This document shows, piece after piece, positions 20,594 through 29,948 of a DNA stretch of 64,000 nucleotides. Within the stretch, counting starts at the first letter, position 1. Each line of letters starts with the position of its first letter. The position numbers were made by a program, and so were the translations under genes. The stretch spans positions 141,164-205,163 of the forward strand of contig NZ_AXAE01000017.1 of the NCBI RefSeq assembly GCF_000472705.1. The letters are read 5' to 3'. The notes below the pieces were generated by a model. It ran no database searches and was not told the DNA's origin. It saw nothing but the letters and a program-made list of their open reading frames with translations. Source of the stretch: Mesorhizobium erdmanii USDA 3471 (GTDB taxonomy: Bacteria > Pseudomonadota > Alphaproteobacteria > Rhizobiales > Rhizobiaceae).

Positions 20594-21631
20594 CTAGATG
20601 TTCTCGCGGGTGTAGATCTCGAAGGGCAGAATGCTTGTAAAATTGCCGCCTTCGTTCCGTGCCGCCACCGCGCGGACCATGCCGGCCAAGGTCTCTTGCG
20701 CCATGCGGGCAAGCGGGTGCGAGATGATGAAGGTCAGCGTGCCGTCGAGTAGCGCCGGGCGGGTCGACTCCATCAATTCATAGCCAACGACGACGAGGCT
20801 TCCGGCTCTGCCGGTGGAGCGCAGCGCCGCAATGGTGCCGGTGATACCGCCGCCGGCGACATAAAGGCCGGACAGATCCGGGTTGTCGTTCAGCAGCTTT
20901 TCAGTCATCTCCTGCGCGATGGCGCTGGATTCGAAGGTCAGCAGCGGCTCCAGCAGTGTGAAATCAGGGGCGTGCTCGCGGAAATAGGAGCGGAAGCCGC
21001 TCTCATTCATCTCCTGGCAGCGGTACCGGTGATTGCCGACGAGGATGCCGAGCTTGCCGGGCGCCTTGCAGACATGCTCGAACACCCAGGCCGCCGTGCG
21101 GCCGACCTTCCAGCCGTCCAGCCCGATGTAATGAACCTGACCCGCCGCCGAGATCTGCGAGATCAGCGCAAAGACCGGCACGTTGCGGGCCTGCAACGCG
21201 TCGACCGCCTGGGTGACCAGCGGATGGACGGCGGTGACAACGCCGACGACATCGCATTCGGCACCGAGCGTCAGCAGGCGCGCTCCGACATTCTGCGGCG
21301 ACAAATCGTCGAGAAACTCGATGCGCAGCTCTATCTCGCAGTCGGGCATGGTCGGCGCCACCGCGCGCAGCGCCTCGGCGATGTTTCGGTAGAAGGCGCG
21401 GCCGGGCTGGTGCAGCAGGAAACCGAACCGGTAATGCGGCCGGGCCGCCGCTATGCGGCTGCGCAACGCGCCCATGCCGTAGAAGCCGATCTGCTCGGCC
21501 GCCAGCCTGACGCGCTCTCGCGTGCCTTGGCGGACAGCGCCAGCACCGCTCAGCACCCGGTTGACGGTGGCCACCGAAACATTCGCCTCGGCGGCGACAT
21601 CCCTGATCGTCGGCCGCTTGCTCTGATCCAT
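20594..21631 (-). CDS. LacI-family transcriptional regulator
   Basis: 345 residues. The N-terminal helix-turn-helix is PTIRDVAAEANVSVATVNRV with hinge VRLAAEQIGF. A periplasmic-binding-protein-like effector domain follows. It is divergent from the sterol desaturase-ABC transporter cluster that begins at 21918 and is the obvious candidate regulator for it. A dyad 25 bp upstream of its own start could serve autoregulation. Confidence 0.88.
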   Translation of the reverse strand: MDQSKRPTIRDVAAEANVSVATVNRVLSGAGAVRQGTRERVRLAAEQIGFYGMGALRSRIAAARPHYRFGFLLHQPGRAFYRNIAEALRAVAPTMPDCEIELRIEFLDDLSPQNVGARLLTLGAECDVVGVVTAVHPLVTQAVDALQARNVPVFALISQISAAGQVHYIGLDGWKVGRTAAWVFEHVCKAPGKLGILVGNHRYRCQEMNESGFRSYFREHAPDFTLLEPLLTFESSAIAQEMTEKLLNDNPDLSGLYVAGGGITGTIAALRSTGRAGSLVVVGYELMESTRPALLDGTLTFIISHPLARMAQETLAGMVRAVAARNEGGNFTSILPFEIYTRENI

Positions 21632-21655
21632 TTCGTCTCATCCGCTTGTAGCAAT

Positions 21656-21748
21656 TGATACGAAAATATCATTCATCGCGCCAAATTGATATGAATGACA
21701 CAATCCATTTGGAACAAACATTCTATTCTTGATTCATTTTGGATCAAG
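21656..21748. promoter_or_regulatory. Regulatory region with several inverted repeats (candidate LacI operators)
   Basis: Three dyads lie between the LacI gene and the transport/oxidation cluster. TGATA-N6-TATCA is at 21656-21671. TCATTCAT (21669-21676) pairs with ATGAATGA (21691-21698). CTTGAT-N9-ATCAAG is at 21728-21748. The stretch is much more AT-rich than its surroundings, as expected for a divergent promoter. Which dyad is the operator cannot be decided from sequence alone. Confidence 0.45.
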
Positions 21749-21917
21749 ATGTTTATCTCGTCAAAAGTAAGCAAGGCGGACGCACCGCCAGCCCAGGGAC
21801 AGCAGCAGCATAGCGCAGACGGGTTTTCGCCCACCGCTCAAAGGCGGTGTGAGGCAGCGTGCGCGTGCGGCCGATCCCAAGGCACAGCGGGTGCGGCATT
21901 GCGGGTGGAGGAATTGC

Positions 21918-22937
21918 ATGGACGATCTCAAATACGGCGTGCGCGACAAGCGCGGCGACTGGAAGCCGAACGGGCGCATCGAGGGCGCGCCGCTATGGAA
22001 CTGGCCGCCCAGGCTGCCGAAGATCCTGGCATGGCTGCCCGGCTACATCTGGCCGTGGAACGCCTTCCACATGGCCACGGCGCTGATCTACTGGTTCTAT
22101 ATCGTGCCTGGCGTCGAGACGATGAAGATGATCAGCTGGGGCTGGGCGCTGTGGCTCTATGCCGTCAACGCGGCGGCGATCCTCGTCTTCTACGGCATCT
22201 TCGAGCTGCGCTATTACATCAGGCGCATCCAGGCGACGCGGTTCAAATACAACCACAAATTCCCCGGCGATGCGCCGTCCGACGTGTTCTGGTTCCAGAG
22301 CCAGAACCTCGACAATTTCCTGCGCTCGTTCTTCATCACCATCCCGTTGTGGACGGTCGTCGAAGTCGTTTTCCTCTGGTGCTTTGCCAATGGCTACGTG
22401 CCGTGGGTCGGCTGGTCGGATCATCCGGTCTATCTCGCGGCCCTGGTGCTGGTCGCGCCGGCCATCCACGAGGTGCATTTCTTCTTCATCCACCGCCTGA
22501 TCCATTGGGGGCCGCTCTATCGCTGGATACATTCGGTCCACCACAATTCGATCAATCCCTCGCCCTGGTCGTCGCTGTCGATGCATCCGGTGGAAGGGTT
22601 TCTCTACCACGCGGTTGCCTTCTGGCACCTCATCATCCCGTCCAATCCGATCGTCGCGCTGTTCCAACTGCATGTCGCAGGCTTCGGCGCCGTCAATGGC
22701 CATCTCGGCTTTGACAAGCTGGAAGTGACCGAGGACACGGCCGTCAACAGCCACGCCTACACGCACTACCTGCACCACAAATATTTCGAGGTGAACTATG
22801 GCGGCGACGGGCTGATCCCGCTCGATCGGTGGTTCGGCACCTGGCACGACGGCACCCGAGAGGGCGAAGCCATGATGGACGCCCGCTTCCAGAAAAGGAG
22901 GGAACGCATGAACGCCAAGGCCGCGGCGAACCATTGA
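21918..22937 (+). CDS. Sterol desaturase-family di-iron membrane oxygenase
   Basis: 339 residues from the ATG at 21918, preceded by GGAGG. Several hydrophobic segments lie between about 40 and 210. The di-iron His clusters are intact: HRLIH, HSVHH and HYLHH, plus single His residues in between (HPVEGF, HLGF). Members hydroxylate, desaturate or cleave lipids and other small molecules with O2. First gene of the LacI-controlled cluster. The Rieske ferredoxin encoded 3 kb downstream could supply electrons. The substrate is unknown. Confidence 0.82.
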   Translation: MDDLKYGVRDKRGDWKPNGRIEGAPLWNWPPRLPKILAWLPGYIWPWNAFHMATALIYWFYIVPGVETMKMISWGWALWLYAVNAAAILVFYGIFELRYYIRRIQATRFKYNHKFPGDAPSDVFWFQSQNLDNFLRSFFITIPLWTVVEVVFLWCFANGYVPWVGWSDHPVYLAALVLVAPAIHEVHFFFIHRLIHWGPLYRWIHSVHHNSINPSPWSSLSMHPVEGFLYHAVAFWHLIIPSNPIVALFQLHVAGFGAVNGHLGFDKLEVTEDTAVNSHAYTHYLHHKYFEVNYGGDGLIPLDRWFGTWHDGTREGEAMMDARFQKRRERMNAKAAANH

Positions 22938-23031
22938 TCACATGACACGGCGCGCAATCGGGAGAGGTGCGCGCCTGCGGATGAATTCAATTTTCTAAAC
23001 CCATCTGACGACGGCAACCGGGAGGAATGAA

Positions 23032-24012
23032 ATGAAAACGATCACGAAACTGCTAACGGCGATCATGCTTACGGGCGTGGCGGCGATATTCGCCACGTCG
23101 GCAATGGCTGACGGCGCGAAGATCTTCGTCATCGGCGGCAAGGCGGACGACCCGTTCTGGTCGAAGGTCAAGAAGGGCGCCGACGATGCCGGCAAGGTCG
23201 CCGAACTGACCGGCGGCTCGGTGACCTGGCTCGGTCCGCAGAACTACGACAATCTCGGCCCGGACGCGGCCAAGCTGATCCGTACCGCGCTCAGTCAGAA
23301 GCCGAGCGCCATTGTCGGCCCCGACTGGGTGCCGGAGGCCATGGACGACGCCTTCAAGGAGGTCGTTGCGGCCGGCGTGCCGCTCATCATCTACAATTCC
23401 GGTGGCATGGATGCAGCCAAGCGGCTCGGCGCCATGAATTATGTCGGCAATGAAGAATACGCGGCCGGCCTGGGTGGCGGCGCCTATTACGGCAGCCATG
23501 GCGCCAAGAACGTGCTGTGCGTCAACACCTTGCCGGGTGCTACCAACACCGAGGACCGCTGCAAGGGCATAGCCGACGCCATTGCCAAGAGCGGCGGCAA
23601 ATCCAGCCAATTGCCGCTGCCTTCGTCCAGCTTCGGCAACCCGACAGCCGTCGCCGAGGCGATCAAGGCCGCCGTGCTGAAGGACAACACCGTCGACGGC
23701 GTCATCACCATTAGTGCAGGCGACGCCAACAGTGCCGCCAACGCCATCAGCCAGGCCAATGCCGGCGACAAGGTCAAGCTCGCTTCCTTCGACATGGACG
23801 AGACCGGGCTGCAGCGTATCAAGGCCGGCACGCAGATGTTCGCGGTCGACCAGCAGCCCTATCTGCAGGGCTATCTCGCGGTGTCGTTGCTGAATGGCTT
23901 CGTCAACTACGGGCTCGACCTGCCGACCAAGCCGGTACTGACCGGACCGGGGATCGTCGACGCCGCCAATGTCGACGCGACGATGGCAGGTGCGGCGGCC
24001 GGCGCTCGTTAG
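23032..24012 (+). CDS. Periplasmic sugar-binding protein of an ABC transporter (RbsB/FrcB type)
   Basis: 326 residues with a Sec signal peptide cleaved near TSAMADGAK. A GGAGG ribosome site lies just upstream. The mature protein is a type I periplasmic binding protein (IFVIGGKADDPFWSKVKKGADDAGK, GPDWVPEAMDDAFKEVVAAG, AVDQQPYLQGYLAVSLL). Proteins of this class bind pentoses, hexoses or polyols. The ligand here is unknown. It is followed by its permease and ATPase. Confidence 0.85.
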   Translation: MKTITKLLTAIMLTGVAAIFATSAMADGAKIFVIGGKADDPFWSKVKKGADDAGKVAELTGGSVTWLGPQNYDNLGPDAAKLIRTALSQKPSAIVGPDWVPEAMDDAFKEVVAAGVPLIIYNSGGMDAAKRLGAMNYVGNEEYAAGLGGGAYYGSHGAKNVLCVNTLPGATNTEDRCKGIADAIAKSGGKSSQLPLPSSSFGNPTAVAEAIKAAVLKDNTVDGVITISAGDANSAANAISQANAGDKVKLASFDMDETGLQRIKAGTQMFAVDQQPYLQGYLAVSLLNGFVNYGLDLPTKPVLTGPGIVDAANVDATMAGAAAGAR

Positions 24013-24122
24013 CTTCTACAGACAGAGTGTCCGGCCCATCCGCGCGGGCCGGACATCATCTGCCACGCGCCGCCGACGACTGGCCGCGCCAGGCTCCGAT
24101 CGTTCAAGCCAGGGACATTTCG

Positions 24123-25190
24123 ATGACCTCCCAAGCCCATCACCAACTCGCTGCGGCAGCCACCGCGCCGCCCGCCCCGCCCTCTTCGATGCCCTCGATC
24201 GGCAGCCTCGTGCGCCGGCCCGAGGTCGGCTCGCTGATCGGCATGATCGCCGTTCTGGTGTTCTTCTCGATCTTCGGCGGCGCCAATTTCATGTCGGCCG
24301 GCGGTGCCGCCAGCTGGCTCAACGTCGCCTCGGAACTCGGCATCATCGCGCTTCCCATCGGACTCTTGATGATCGCTGGGCATCTCGATCTCTCGGTCGG
24401 CTCGATGGTCCCCGCCAGTTCGATGACCATTGCCATCCTGTCGGGCCATTACGGCCTGCCGATCATCGTCGGCATCGTCGCCGCGCTTGGCCTTGGGCTC
24501 GCCGTCGGCTTCATCAACGGCGTGCTGGTGATCCGCACCAAGGTGCCGTCCTTCGTCGTTACGCTCGCTACGCTGTTCGCACTCGCCGGCCTGACGCTCG
24601 GCCTCTCGGTCATCCTGTCGGGCAGCACCAGCGTCGCGCTGAAGAGCGGACGGACCGCCAAGCTCCTGTTCGGTGACTATCTCGGCGGCAAGTTCGAGGT
24701 GACGCTGTTCTGGTGGATCGCCGCTATCCTGATCGTCGGCTTCATCCTGAATTTCTCGCGCTTCGGCAACTGGATCCTGGCCATGGGCGGTGACGCCGTC
24801 AGCGCCCGCAATGCCGGCATTCCGACCAACCGGGTGACCATCGCGCTGTTCATGAGCAGCGGCCTGTGCGCCTCCTTCGTCGGCATGTCGCAGGCGATCC
24901 TCTACAACAGTGCCCAGGTGGCCGCCGGGCAGTCCTTCATCTTCAACTCGATCATCGCGGTGGTCATCGGCGGCGTGCTGCTCACAGGCGGCTATGGTTC
25001 GGTGGTCGGCATCGTTTTGGGCACGCTGACCTTCGCCATCGTCAACCAGGGCATTTTCTACACCGGCTTCGATGCCAACTGGGCAAGCCTGATCATCGGC
25101 GTCCTGCTGTTGGCGGCCGTGCTGATGAACAACACGTTCCGCACCATGGCGCTGACCTACGCGCCGCGCACCAAACCGAGGGCACGCTGA
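24123..25190 (+). CDS. ABC transporter permease (RbsC/FrcC type)
   Basis: 355 residues from the ATG at 24123. About ten hydrophobic segments follow a Pro/Ala-rich N-terminus. Family motifs include [37 protein letters not shown] and [13 protein letters not shown]. It forms the membrane channel with the neighbouring ATPase. Its stop overlaps the ATPase start by one base (TGATG). Confidence 0.87.
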   Translation: MTSQAHHQLAAAATAPPAPPSSMPSIGSLVRRPEVGSLIGMIAVLVFFSIFGGANFMSAGGAASWLNVASELGIIALPIGLLMIAGHLDLSVGSMVPASSMTIAILSGHYGLPIIVGIVAALGLGLAVGFINGVLVIRTKVPSFVVTLATLFALAGLTLGLSVILSGSTSVALKSGRTAKLLFGDYLGGKFEVTLFWWIAAILIVGFILNFSRFGNWILAMGGDAVSARNAGIPTNRVTIALFMSSGLCASFVGMSQAILYNSAQVAAGQSFIFNSIIAVVIGGVLLTGGYGSVVGIVLGTLTFAIVNQGIFYTGFDANWASLIIGVLLLAAVLMNNTFRTMALTYAPRTKPRAR

Positions 25191-26014
25191 TGAACACGCC
25201 CATGCTCAGGCTGACCGCAATCAACAAGTCGTTCGGCCCGATCGACGTGCTCCACGACATCTCGCTCGAGGTCAACCGAGGCGAGGTGCTGTGCCTGCTC
25301 GGCGACAATGGCGCCGGCAAGTCGACGCTGATCAAGATCCTCTCCGGTGTCCACAAGCCGACGTCGGGCAAAATGGAAATGGACGGCAGATCAGTCGCCT
25401 TCGACAGCCCCCGCGACGCCAGCGACCATGGCATCGCCACCGTTCACCAGTTCGGCGGGACGTTCCCGCTGATGAGCATCGGCCGCTCCTTCTTCGTCGG
25501 CGCCGAGCCGACGCGGCGTTGGGGGCCGCTGACCATCTACGATCGCAAGCGGGCCAACGAGATCGCTGTCACCGAGATGCGGCAGCTCGGGATCACCCGC
25601 ATCGACGATGGCGACCGCCTCGTCGGCGGGCTGTCGGGTGGCGAACGCCAGGCGCTGGCGATCGCGCGCGCCGTGCATTTCGGCGCCAGCGTGCTGATCC
25701 TCGACGAGCCGACTGCCGCGCTTGGCGTCAAAGAGGCGGCGCATGTGCTGCGCATCGTGCTGCAGGCGCGCCGCAAGGGCATCGCGGTGATCTTCATCAC
25801 CCACAATGTCGTCCACGCGTTGACCGTCGGCGACCACTTCGCCGTGCTCATCCGGGGCGCCAAGGCCGCGGACTTCCGCAAGGGTGAGAAAAGCCGTGAG
25901 GCGATCACCGACCTGATGGCCGGCGGCGAGCAGATGGCCGAGCTTGAAGCCGAGATCGAGAGCTTTTCCGCGGCCGATGACGGGCATGCGCCGGAGGGCG
26001 CGATCCATGCGTGA
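25190..26014 (+). CDS. ABC transporter ATPase, single-domain FrcA type
   Basis: 274 residues. Walker A is GDNGAGKST near residue 42, the signature [14 protein letters not shown] near 145 and Walker [10 protein letters not shown]. RbsA-type ATPases have two such domains (about 500 residues). This one has a single domain, like FrcA of rhizobial fructose transport. The acidic tail ([15 protein letters not shown]) is unusual. Translationally coupled to the permease. Confidence 0.88.
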   Translation: MNTPMLRLTAINKSFGPIDVLHDISLEVNRGEVLCLLGDNGAGKSTLIKILSGVHKPTSGKMEMDGRSVAFDSPRDASDHGIATVHQFGGTFPLMSIGRSFFVGAEPTRRWGPLTIYDRKRANEIAVTEMRQLGITRIDDGDRLVGGLSGGERQALAIARAVHFGASVLILDEPTAALGVKEAAHVLRIVLQARRKGIAVIFITHNVVHALTVGDHFAVLIRGAKAADFRKGEKSREAITDLMAGGEQMAELEAEIESFSAADDGHAPEGAIHA

Positions 26015-26119
26015 CCAGTGAAGAGGCCCATCTCCTCCTCCGGGCATCTTCCCGTACGGCCGCCGGAAATTCCGCCGACCGCCTTTTTCAACCAACCAAA
26101 GACAGACGGCAGAGTGACA

Positions 26120-26431
26120 ATGGCAAGATGGATCAACGCGTGCGCGACCGATGATATCGACGACGAGGACGTCATCCGCTTCGACTACGAGGGCCCGACA
26201 TTCGCCATCTACCGCGGCCCCGACGGTTCATTCTTCTGCACCGACGGGCTGTGCACCCATGAGAAGGTTCATCTCTGTGACGGGTTGGTTATGGAGTACA
26301 AGATCGAATGCCCGAAACACAGCGGCGTGTTCGATTACCGGACCGGCGAAGCGCTGCGTGCGCCGGTCTGCGTGAACCTGAAGACCTACACCACGAAGGT
26401 CGAGGACGGCCGCGTGTACATTGAGGTCTGA
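26120..26431 (+). CDS. Rieske [2Fe-2S] ferredoxin (MocE-like)
   Basis: 103 residues, a stand-alone Rieske domain. The cluster ligands are CTHEKVHLCDG and CPKHSGVF (Cys-x-His and Cys-x2-His). Such ferredoxins carry electrons from a reductase to an oxygenase. MocE of rhizopine catabolism is of this kind, and its partner MocD is a His-rich membrane oxygenase. Here the sterol desaturase-like protein of the same cluster is the likely partner. No reductase gene is adjacent. Confidence 0.85.
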   Translation: MARWINACATDDIDDEDVIRFDYEGPTFAIYRGPDGSFFCTDGLCTHEKVHLCDGLVMEYKIECPKHSGVFDYRTGEALRAPVCVNLKTYTTKVEDGRVYIEV

Positions 26432-26432
26432 C

Positions 26433-27215
26433 ATGTCCGATACGTTTACGCTTGCGGCTTGCGTCGAAATGCTTTGGCGCGACAAGCCGATGGAATGGCG
26501 CGTCAAACGCCTCGCCGAAATGGGTTTTGAGGTCGGTCTGTGGAACTGGCCGGATCATGACCTTGCGATGCTGGAAAGATCCGGAGCGACCTTCTCGATC
26601 ATGAACGGTTACCTCAGGGGCCGGCTGGCCGATGACGAGGGTGCCGCCGAATTGTTGCAGACCGCGAAGGAAACGGCGGCCGTCGGCAAGCGCCTCGGCG
26701 TCGCGCGGCTCAATCTTCATGGCACCGGACTGGGCGAGGGCGGCCTGCCGGTCACGCCGTGCGAGACCGTCACCGGCTCGATGTGGCTCAAGGCCCGCGA
26801 GACACTGAACCGCATTGCCGACCTTGCCGAGGCCGAGGGAGTGACCTTCACACTGGAGAATCTGAACCTGCCGGTCGACCATCCCGGCGTGCCGTTTGGA
26901 CGCGCGGAAGACACACTAGCGCTGGTCTCGAGCGTCAACCGACCGGGCCTGCGCCTCAACCTCGATCTCTACCATGCGCAGATCGGCGAAGGGAATTTGA
27001 TCGAACTATGCCGCGCCTGCCTGCCATGGATCGGCGAGGTCCAGGTGGCCGACGTTCCCGGACGCACGGAGCCCGGCAGCGGCGAGATCAATTACCGGGG
27101 CATTGCCCGTGCGCTGAAGGATATGGGCTATCGCGGGCCGGTTGGCATGGAGGCGTTCGCCTCCGGCGATCCCGAGGCGGCGCTGCTGGCCTTCCGCGAA
27201 GCTTTTACCCTCTGA
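26433..27215 (+). CDS. Hydroxypyruvate isomerase-like TIM barrel protein
   Basis: 260 residues from the ATG at 26433, one base after the ferredoxin stop. Xylose isomerase-like barrel with likely metal ligands in FTLENLNLPVDHPG (Glu), NLDLYHAQ (Asp/His), VQVADVPGRTEPGSGEINY (Asp, Glu) and GMEAFASGDP (Glu). The pattern matches Hyi and related 3-carbon or inosose-processing isomerases and epimerases. The substrate is undetermined. Fourth step-type gene of the LacI cluster. Confidence 0.82.
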   Translation: MSDTFTLAACVEMLWRDKPMEWRVKRLAEMGFEVGLWNWPDHDLAMLERSGATFSIMNGYLRGRLADDEGAAELLQTAKETAAVGKRLGVARLNLHGTGLGEGGLPVTPCETVTGSMWLKARETLNRIADLAEAEGVTFTLENLNLPVDHPGVPFGRAEDTLALVSSVNRPGLRLNLDLYHAQIGEGNLIELCRACLPWIGEVQVADVPGRTEPGSGEINYRGIARALKDMGYRGPVGMEAFASGDPEAALLAFREAFTL

Positions 27216-27225
27216 GGAACGAAAA

Positions 27226-28038
27226 ATGGTCACCAAGAACAGCCGCTTTACCGTCGCCGACATCCGCTCCATGAAAAGCCGCGGACAGAAGATCTCCATG
27301 CTGTACGTCACTTCGCTCGAAGAGGCGGCAGCGGCGGACGCGGCCGGCGTCAACATGCTGTCGATCGAGGGTCGATTCTTCTCGCCCGAGATGCGCGAGG
27401 CGGCCGGCCGGTGCCTCGTGCAGGTCGGGCTTCCCTACGGCCCTGCCGGCAATCTGGTCACAGCAGAGGACTATCTGAAAACCGCCTACAACTTCATGCG
27501 CATCGGCGGCGATTGCTTGTACTGCGCCGCCTCGCTCGATATCCAGAAGACGCTCTGCGACAACGCCGTGCCGGTCATTGCCCATGTCGGCCTGATCCCC
27601 TCGCAATGCACCTGGACCGGCGGCTTCAAGGCCGTCGGTCGAACGGCCGAGAGCGCGCGTATGGTGTGGGATCACGTCAAGCGCCTTGAAAGCATCGGCT
27701 GCTTCGGCGCCGAGCTGGAAGTTGTGCCCGATCGGGTCGCCGAACTGATCACCAAGAATACACCGATGATCATGCTTGGCATGGGCGCGGGGCCGCATGC
27801 CGACGCGCAATATTTGTTCAGCGAGGACGTGCTCGGTCACACGGCCGGGCACAGACCGCGCCACGCCAAGACCTACCGCAACTTCTCTGCCGAATATGGG
27901 CGGCTGCAGCGTGAACGCATCGCCGCCTATCGCGAGTTCATCGCCGACATCCAGACCGGGGCCTATCCCGAGCCGCAGCATGTGGTCGCGATCGCCGACG
28001 ACGAGCTCGCGGCTTTCAGCGCTGCACTTGGCCTCTGA
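27226..28038 (+). CDS. PanB-fold (ketopantoate hydroxymethyltransferase-like) protein with altered active site
   Basis: 270 residues from the ATG at 27226. The overall pattern follows PanB (VPVIAHVGLIPSQ, GGFKAVGRTAESA, LEVVPDRVAELIT, MGMGAGPHADAQYLFSEDVLG). Aligned by eye with E. coli PanB, Asp45 becomes Glu (MLSIEGRF), Asp84 becomes Gly (VGLPYG), Lys112 becomes Tyr and Glu114 becomes Ala (CLYCAAS). Glu181 is kept. With three of four Mg/ketopantoate residues gone, it is unlikely to make ketopantoate. An aldolase or hydrolase on another substrate in this fold (PEP mutase/isocitrate lyase superfamily) is more plausible. Confidence 0.75.
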   Translation: MVTKNSRFTVADIRSMKSRGQKISMLYVTSLEEAAAADAAGVNMLSIEGRFFSPEMREAAGRCLVQVGLPYGPAGNLVTAEDYLKTAYNFMRIGGDCLYCAASLDIQKTLCDNAVPVIAHVGLIPSQCTWTGGFKAVGRTAESARMVWDHVKRLESIGCFGAELEVVPDRVAELITKNTPMIMLGMGAGPHADAQYLFSEDVLGHTAGHRPRHAKTYRNFSAEYGRLQRERIAAYREFIADIQTGAYPEPQHVVAIADDELAAFSAALGL

Positions 28039-28124
28039 CGGATCTCGCCCCGGAAATCGGTCAGGCTTTCGGGACCGGCATGCAAGGCAGGAGCGACGGC
28101 CGGCCGCCGCTCCTTCAATCCAGC

Positions 28125-28955
28125 TCAGAAGATGGCGTTGGTCACCGCCTTGACCGGGCCGAGCAGGACCGATCCGTCTGGCACGCCGGCATCGATCGGG
28201 ATGGCCTTATGGTTCGCCGTCGCTGCCGCGGCCATCGGCTGGCTGGCGTCGCTGGTGACGATGACGGGGGTTTTCGACGGTACGCGGTCGTAGAGGTCGA
28301 TGATGTCCTGGTTCATCAGGCGCACGCAGCCCGACGACACCGATTTGCCAATCGAGCGCCATTCCGGGGAGCCGTGCAGGCGGTAGAGCGTGTCCACATT
28401 GCCCTGGAAGAGATAGAGCGCACGCGCGCCGAGCGGGTTCTTCAGCCCGCCGGGCATGCCGCCATTGTCGGCGCTGTACTGCTTCAGTTCCGGCTGCCGG
28501 GCCACCATTTCATCCGGCGGCGTCCATTTCGGCCATTTCTGCTTCCACTGGACGACGGCGTCGCCCGACCATTCGAAGCCGGCGCGGCCGAGACCGACGC
28601 CATAGCGGATCGCCTGGCCGCCGGGACGAACCAGATAGAGGAAATGACCTGTCGTATCGACGACGATGGTTCCCGGCTTCTGCCCGGTCGGATCGGGGAC
28701 GATCTGGCGCAGGAACTGCGGATCGATCCTGTCGACGGGGATGGCCGGCAGATCGAAGCCACCATCGCTGACGGCCGCGTACATCGACGCGTAATCGGCA
28801 AGCGGCGGCTCGACATAGGTCGGCGGCGGCGGCTCGACCGGCCCCGGCCCGGTGGTGGCGCATGCGGAAACCGCGATCGATGCGGCGCCCAATGCTGCGG
28901 CGTTGAGGAAGCCGCGACGGCTCAGGCGAAAGGATTCGATTTCGGTTATGGACAT
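28125..28955 (-). CDS. L,D-transpeptidase (YkuD family)
   Basis: 276 residues. The N-terminus (LSRRGFLNAAALGAASIA) resembles a Tat signal and ends in a lipobox-like VSAC. The catalytic motif HGSPEWRSIGKSVSSGCVRL carries His and Cys. It forms 3-3 peptidoglycan cross-links or attaches proteins to peptidoglycan in the periplasm. Monocistronic, convergent with the PanB-like gene. Confidence 0.9.
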   Translation of the reverse strand: MSITEIESFRLSRRGFLNAAALGAASIAVSACATTGPGPVEPPPPTYVEPPLADYASMYAAVSDGGFDLPAIPVDRIDPQFLRQIVPDPTGQKPGTIVVDTTGHFLYLVRPGGQAIRYGVGLGRAGFEWSGDAVVQWKQKWPKWTPPDEMVARQPELKQYSADNGGMPGGLKNPLGARALYLFQGNVDTLYRLHGSPEWRSIGKSVSSGCVRLMNQDIIDLYDRVPSKTPVIVTSDASQPMAAAATANHKAIPIDAGVPDGSVLLGPVKAVTNAIF

Positions 28956-29129
28956 GATTGCCTTCTTTAAGACTCAAATCGCAACAAAGCGTCAATACGC
29001 CGATCGCCGTTGCAGGTGTCTGACAACACCCGGCGCGATAGGCGGTTCCGATTCTGGCCCGAACGTGGACAAACAAAGGCGAAGCTGTGACTGCGCCGCC
29101 ACTGTGGCGCTGGGGTCACAGGGTGTTGC

Positions 29130-29792
29130 CTAGCCGCCGGGCACCAGCGCTTCGAGCGTCGGCAGGATCAGGGCCGGCGGAAAATCCCGGTATTCCTCGG
29201 GCTGGTTGGAGCGGTTGATCCATACCGTTCGGAAGCCGAACTTGGTGGCGCCTGCAATATCCCAGCGATTGGAGGACTGGAAGGAAACCGCGCCGGGATA
29301 GAGGCGCCACCCGGTGGCGACCATGTCGTAGACTGCCGGATCGGTTTTGAAGCGTCGCACCGCGTCGACTGAGTAGATGTCGTCCAGGACCTGGTCGAGC
29401 GCGGCGGACTTGACCGCTGCTTGCAGCATTTCTGGCGAGCCGTTGGAGAGGATTGCCAGCCTGGCTCCCGAAGCCTTGAGCCCCTTCAGCACGGTCGGCA
29501 CTTCCGGGTAGCAATCCAGCCCCCAATAGGCTTCCAGCAATTTTGTTTTGAGACCGGGATCGGCCGAGGGGACCTTGCGCAGGGCGAAGTCCAGCGCCTG
29601 TTCGGTCAACTGCCAGAAATCCGCATAGGCGCCCATCAGCGTGCGCACCCAGGAATATTCGAGCTGCTTGGCGCGCCAGATTTCGGACAGCAACTGGCCC
29701 TCCGGCCCGATCTGGTCGGCATGGCGGCGCACGGCGGCATGCACGTCGAACAGCGTGCCATAGGCGTCGAAGACATAGGCGGCGTATTGCAT
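29130..29792 (-). CDS. HAD-family haloacid dehalogenase, type II
   Basis: 220 residues from the ATG at 29792. The nucleophile is in FDAYGTLFDVHAA. Motif II is LAILSNGSPEM, the Lys motif RFKTDPAVYD, and motif III SSNRWDIAGATKFG. This arrangement fits L-2-haloacid dehalogenases, which release halide from 2-haloacids, though the natural substrate may differ. Divergent from the aminotransferase gene at 29949. Confidence 0.86.
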   Translation of the reverse strand: MQYAAYVFDAYGTLFDVHAAVRRHADQIGPEGQLLSEIWRAKQLEYSWVRTLMGAYADFWQLTEQALDFALRKVPSADPGLKTKLLEAYWGLDCYPEVPTVLKGLKASGARLAILSNGSPEMLQAAVKSAALDQVLDDIYSVDAVRRFKTDPAVYDMVATGWRLYPGAVSFQSSNRWDIAGATKFGFRTVWINRSNQPEEYRDFPPALILPTLEALVPGG

Positions 29793-29948
29793 GGCAACAG
29801 TCTTGAGGCGAGGCGGGGCAAGGTGCAAGCCTTGATTGCATCGCGCCTGCCGCTGGCCTCAACAAAAACTCGCCCATGCTGGTTGACGCCAGCAGCCAAA
29901 GCATCATCCAATGTTGTCACACAAGATTGATCGGAACGGGATAACGCG

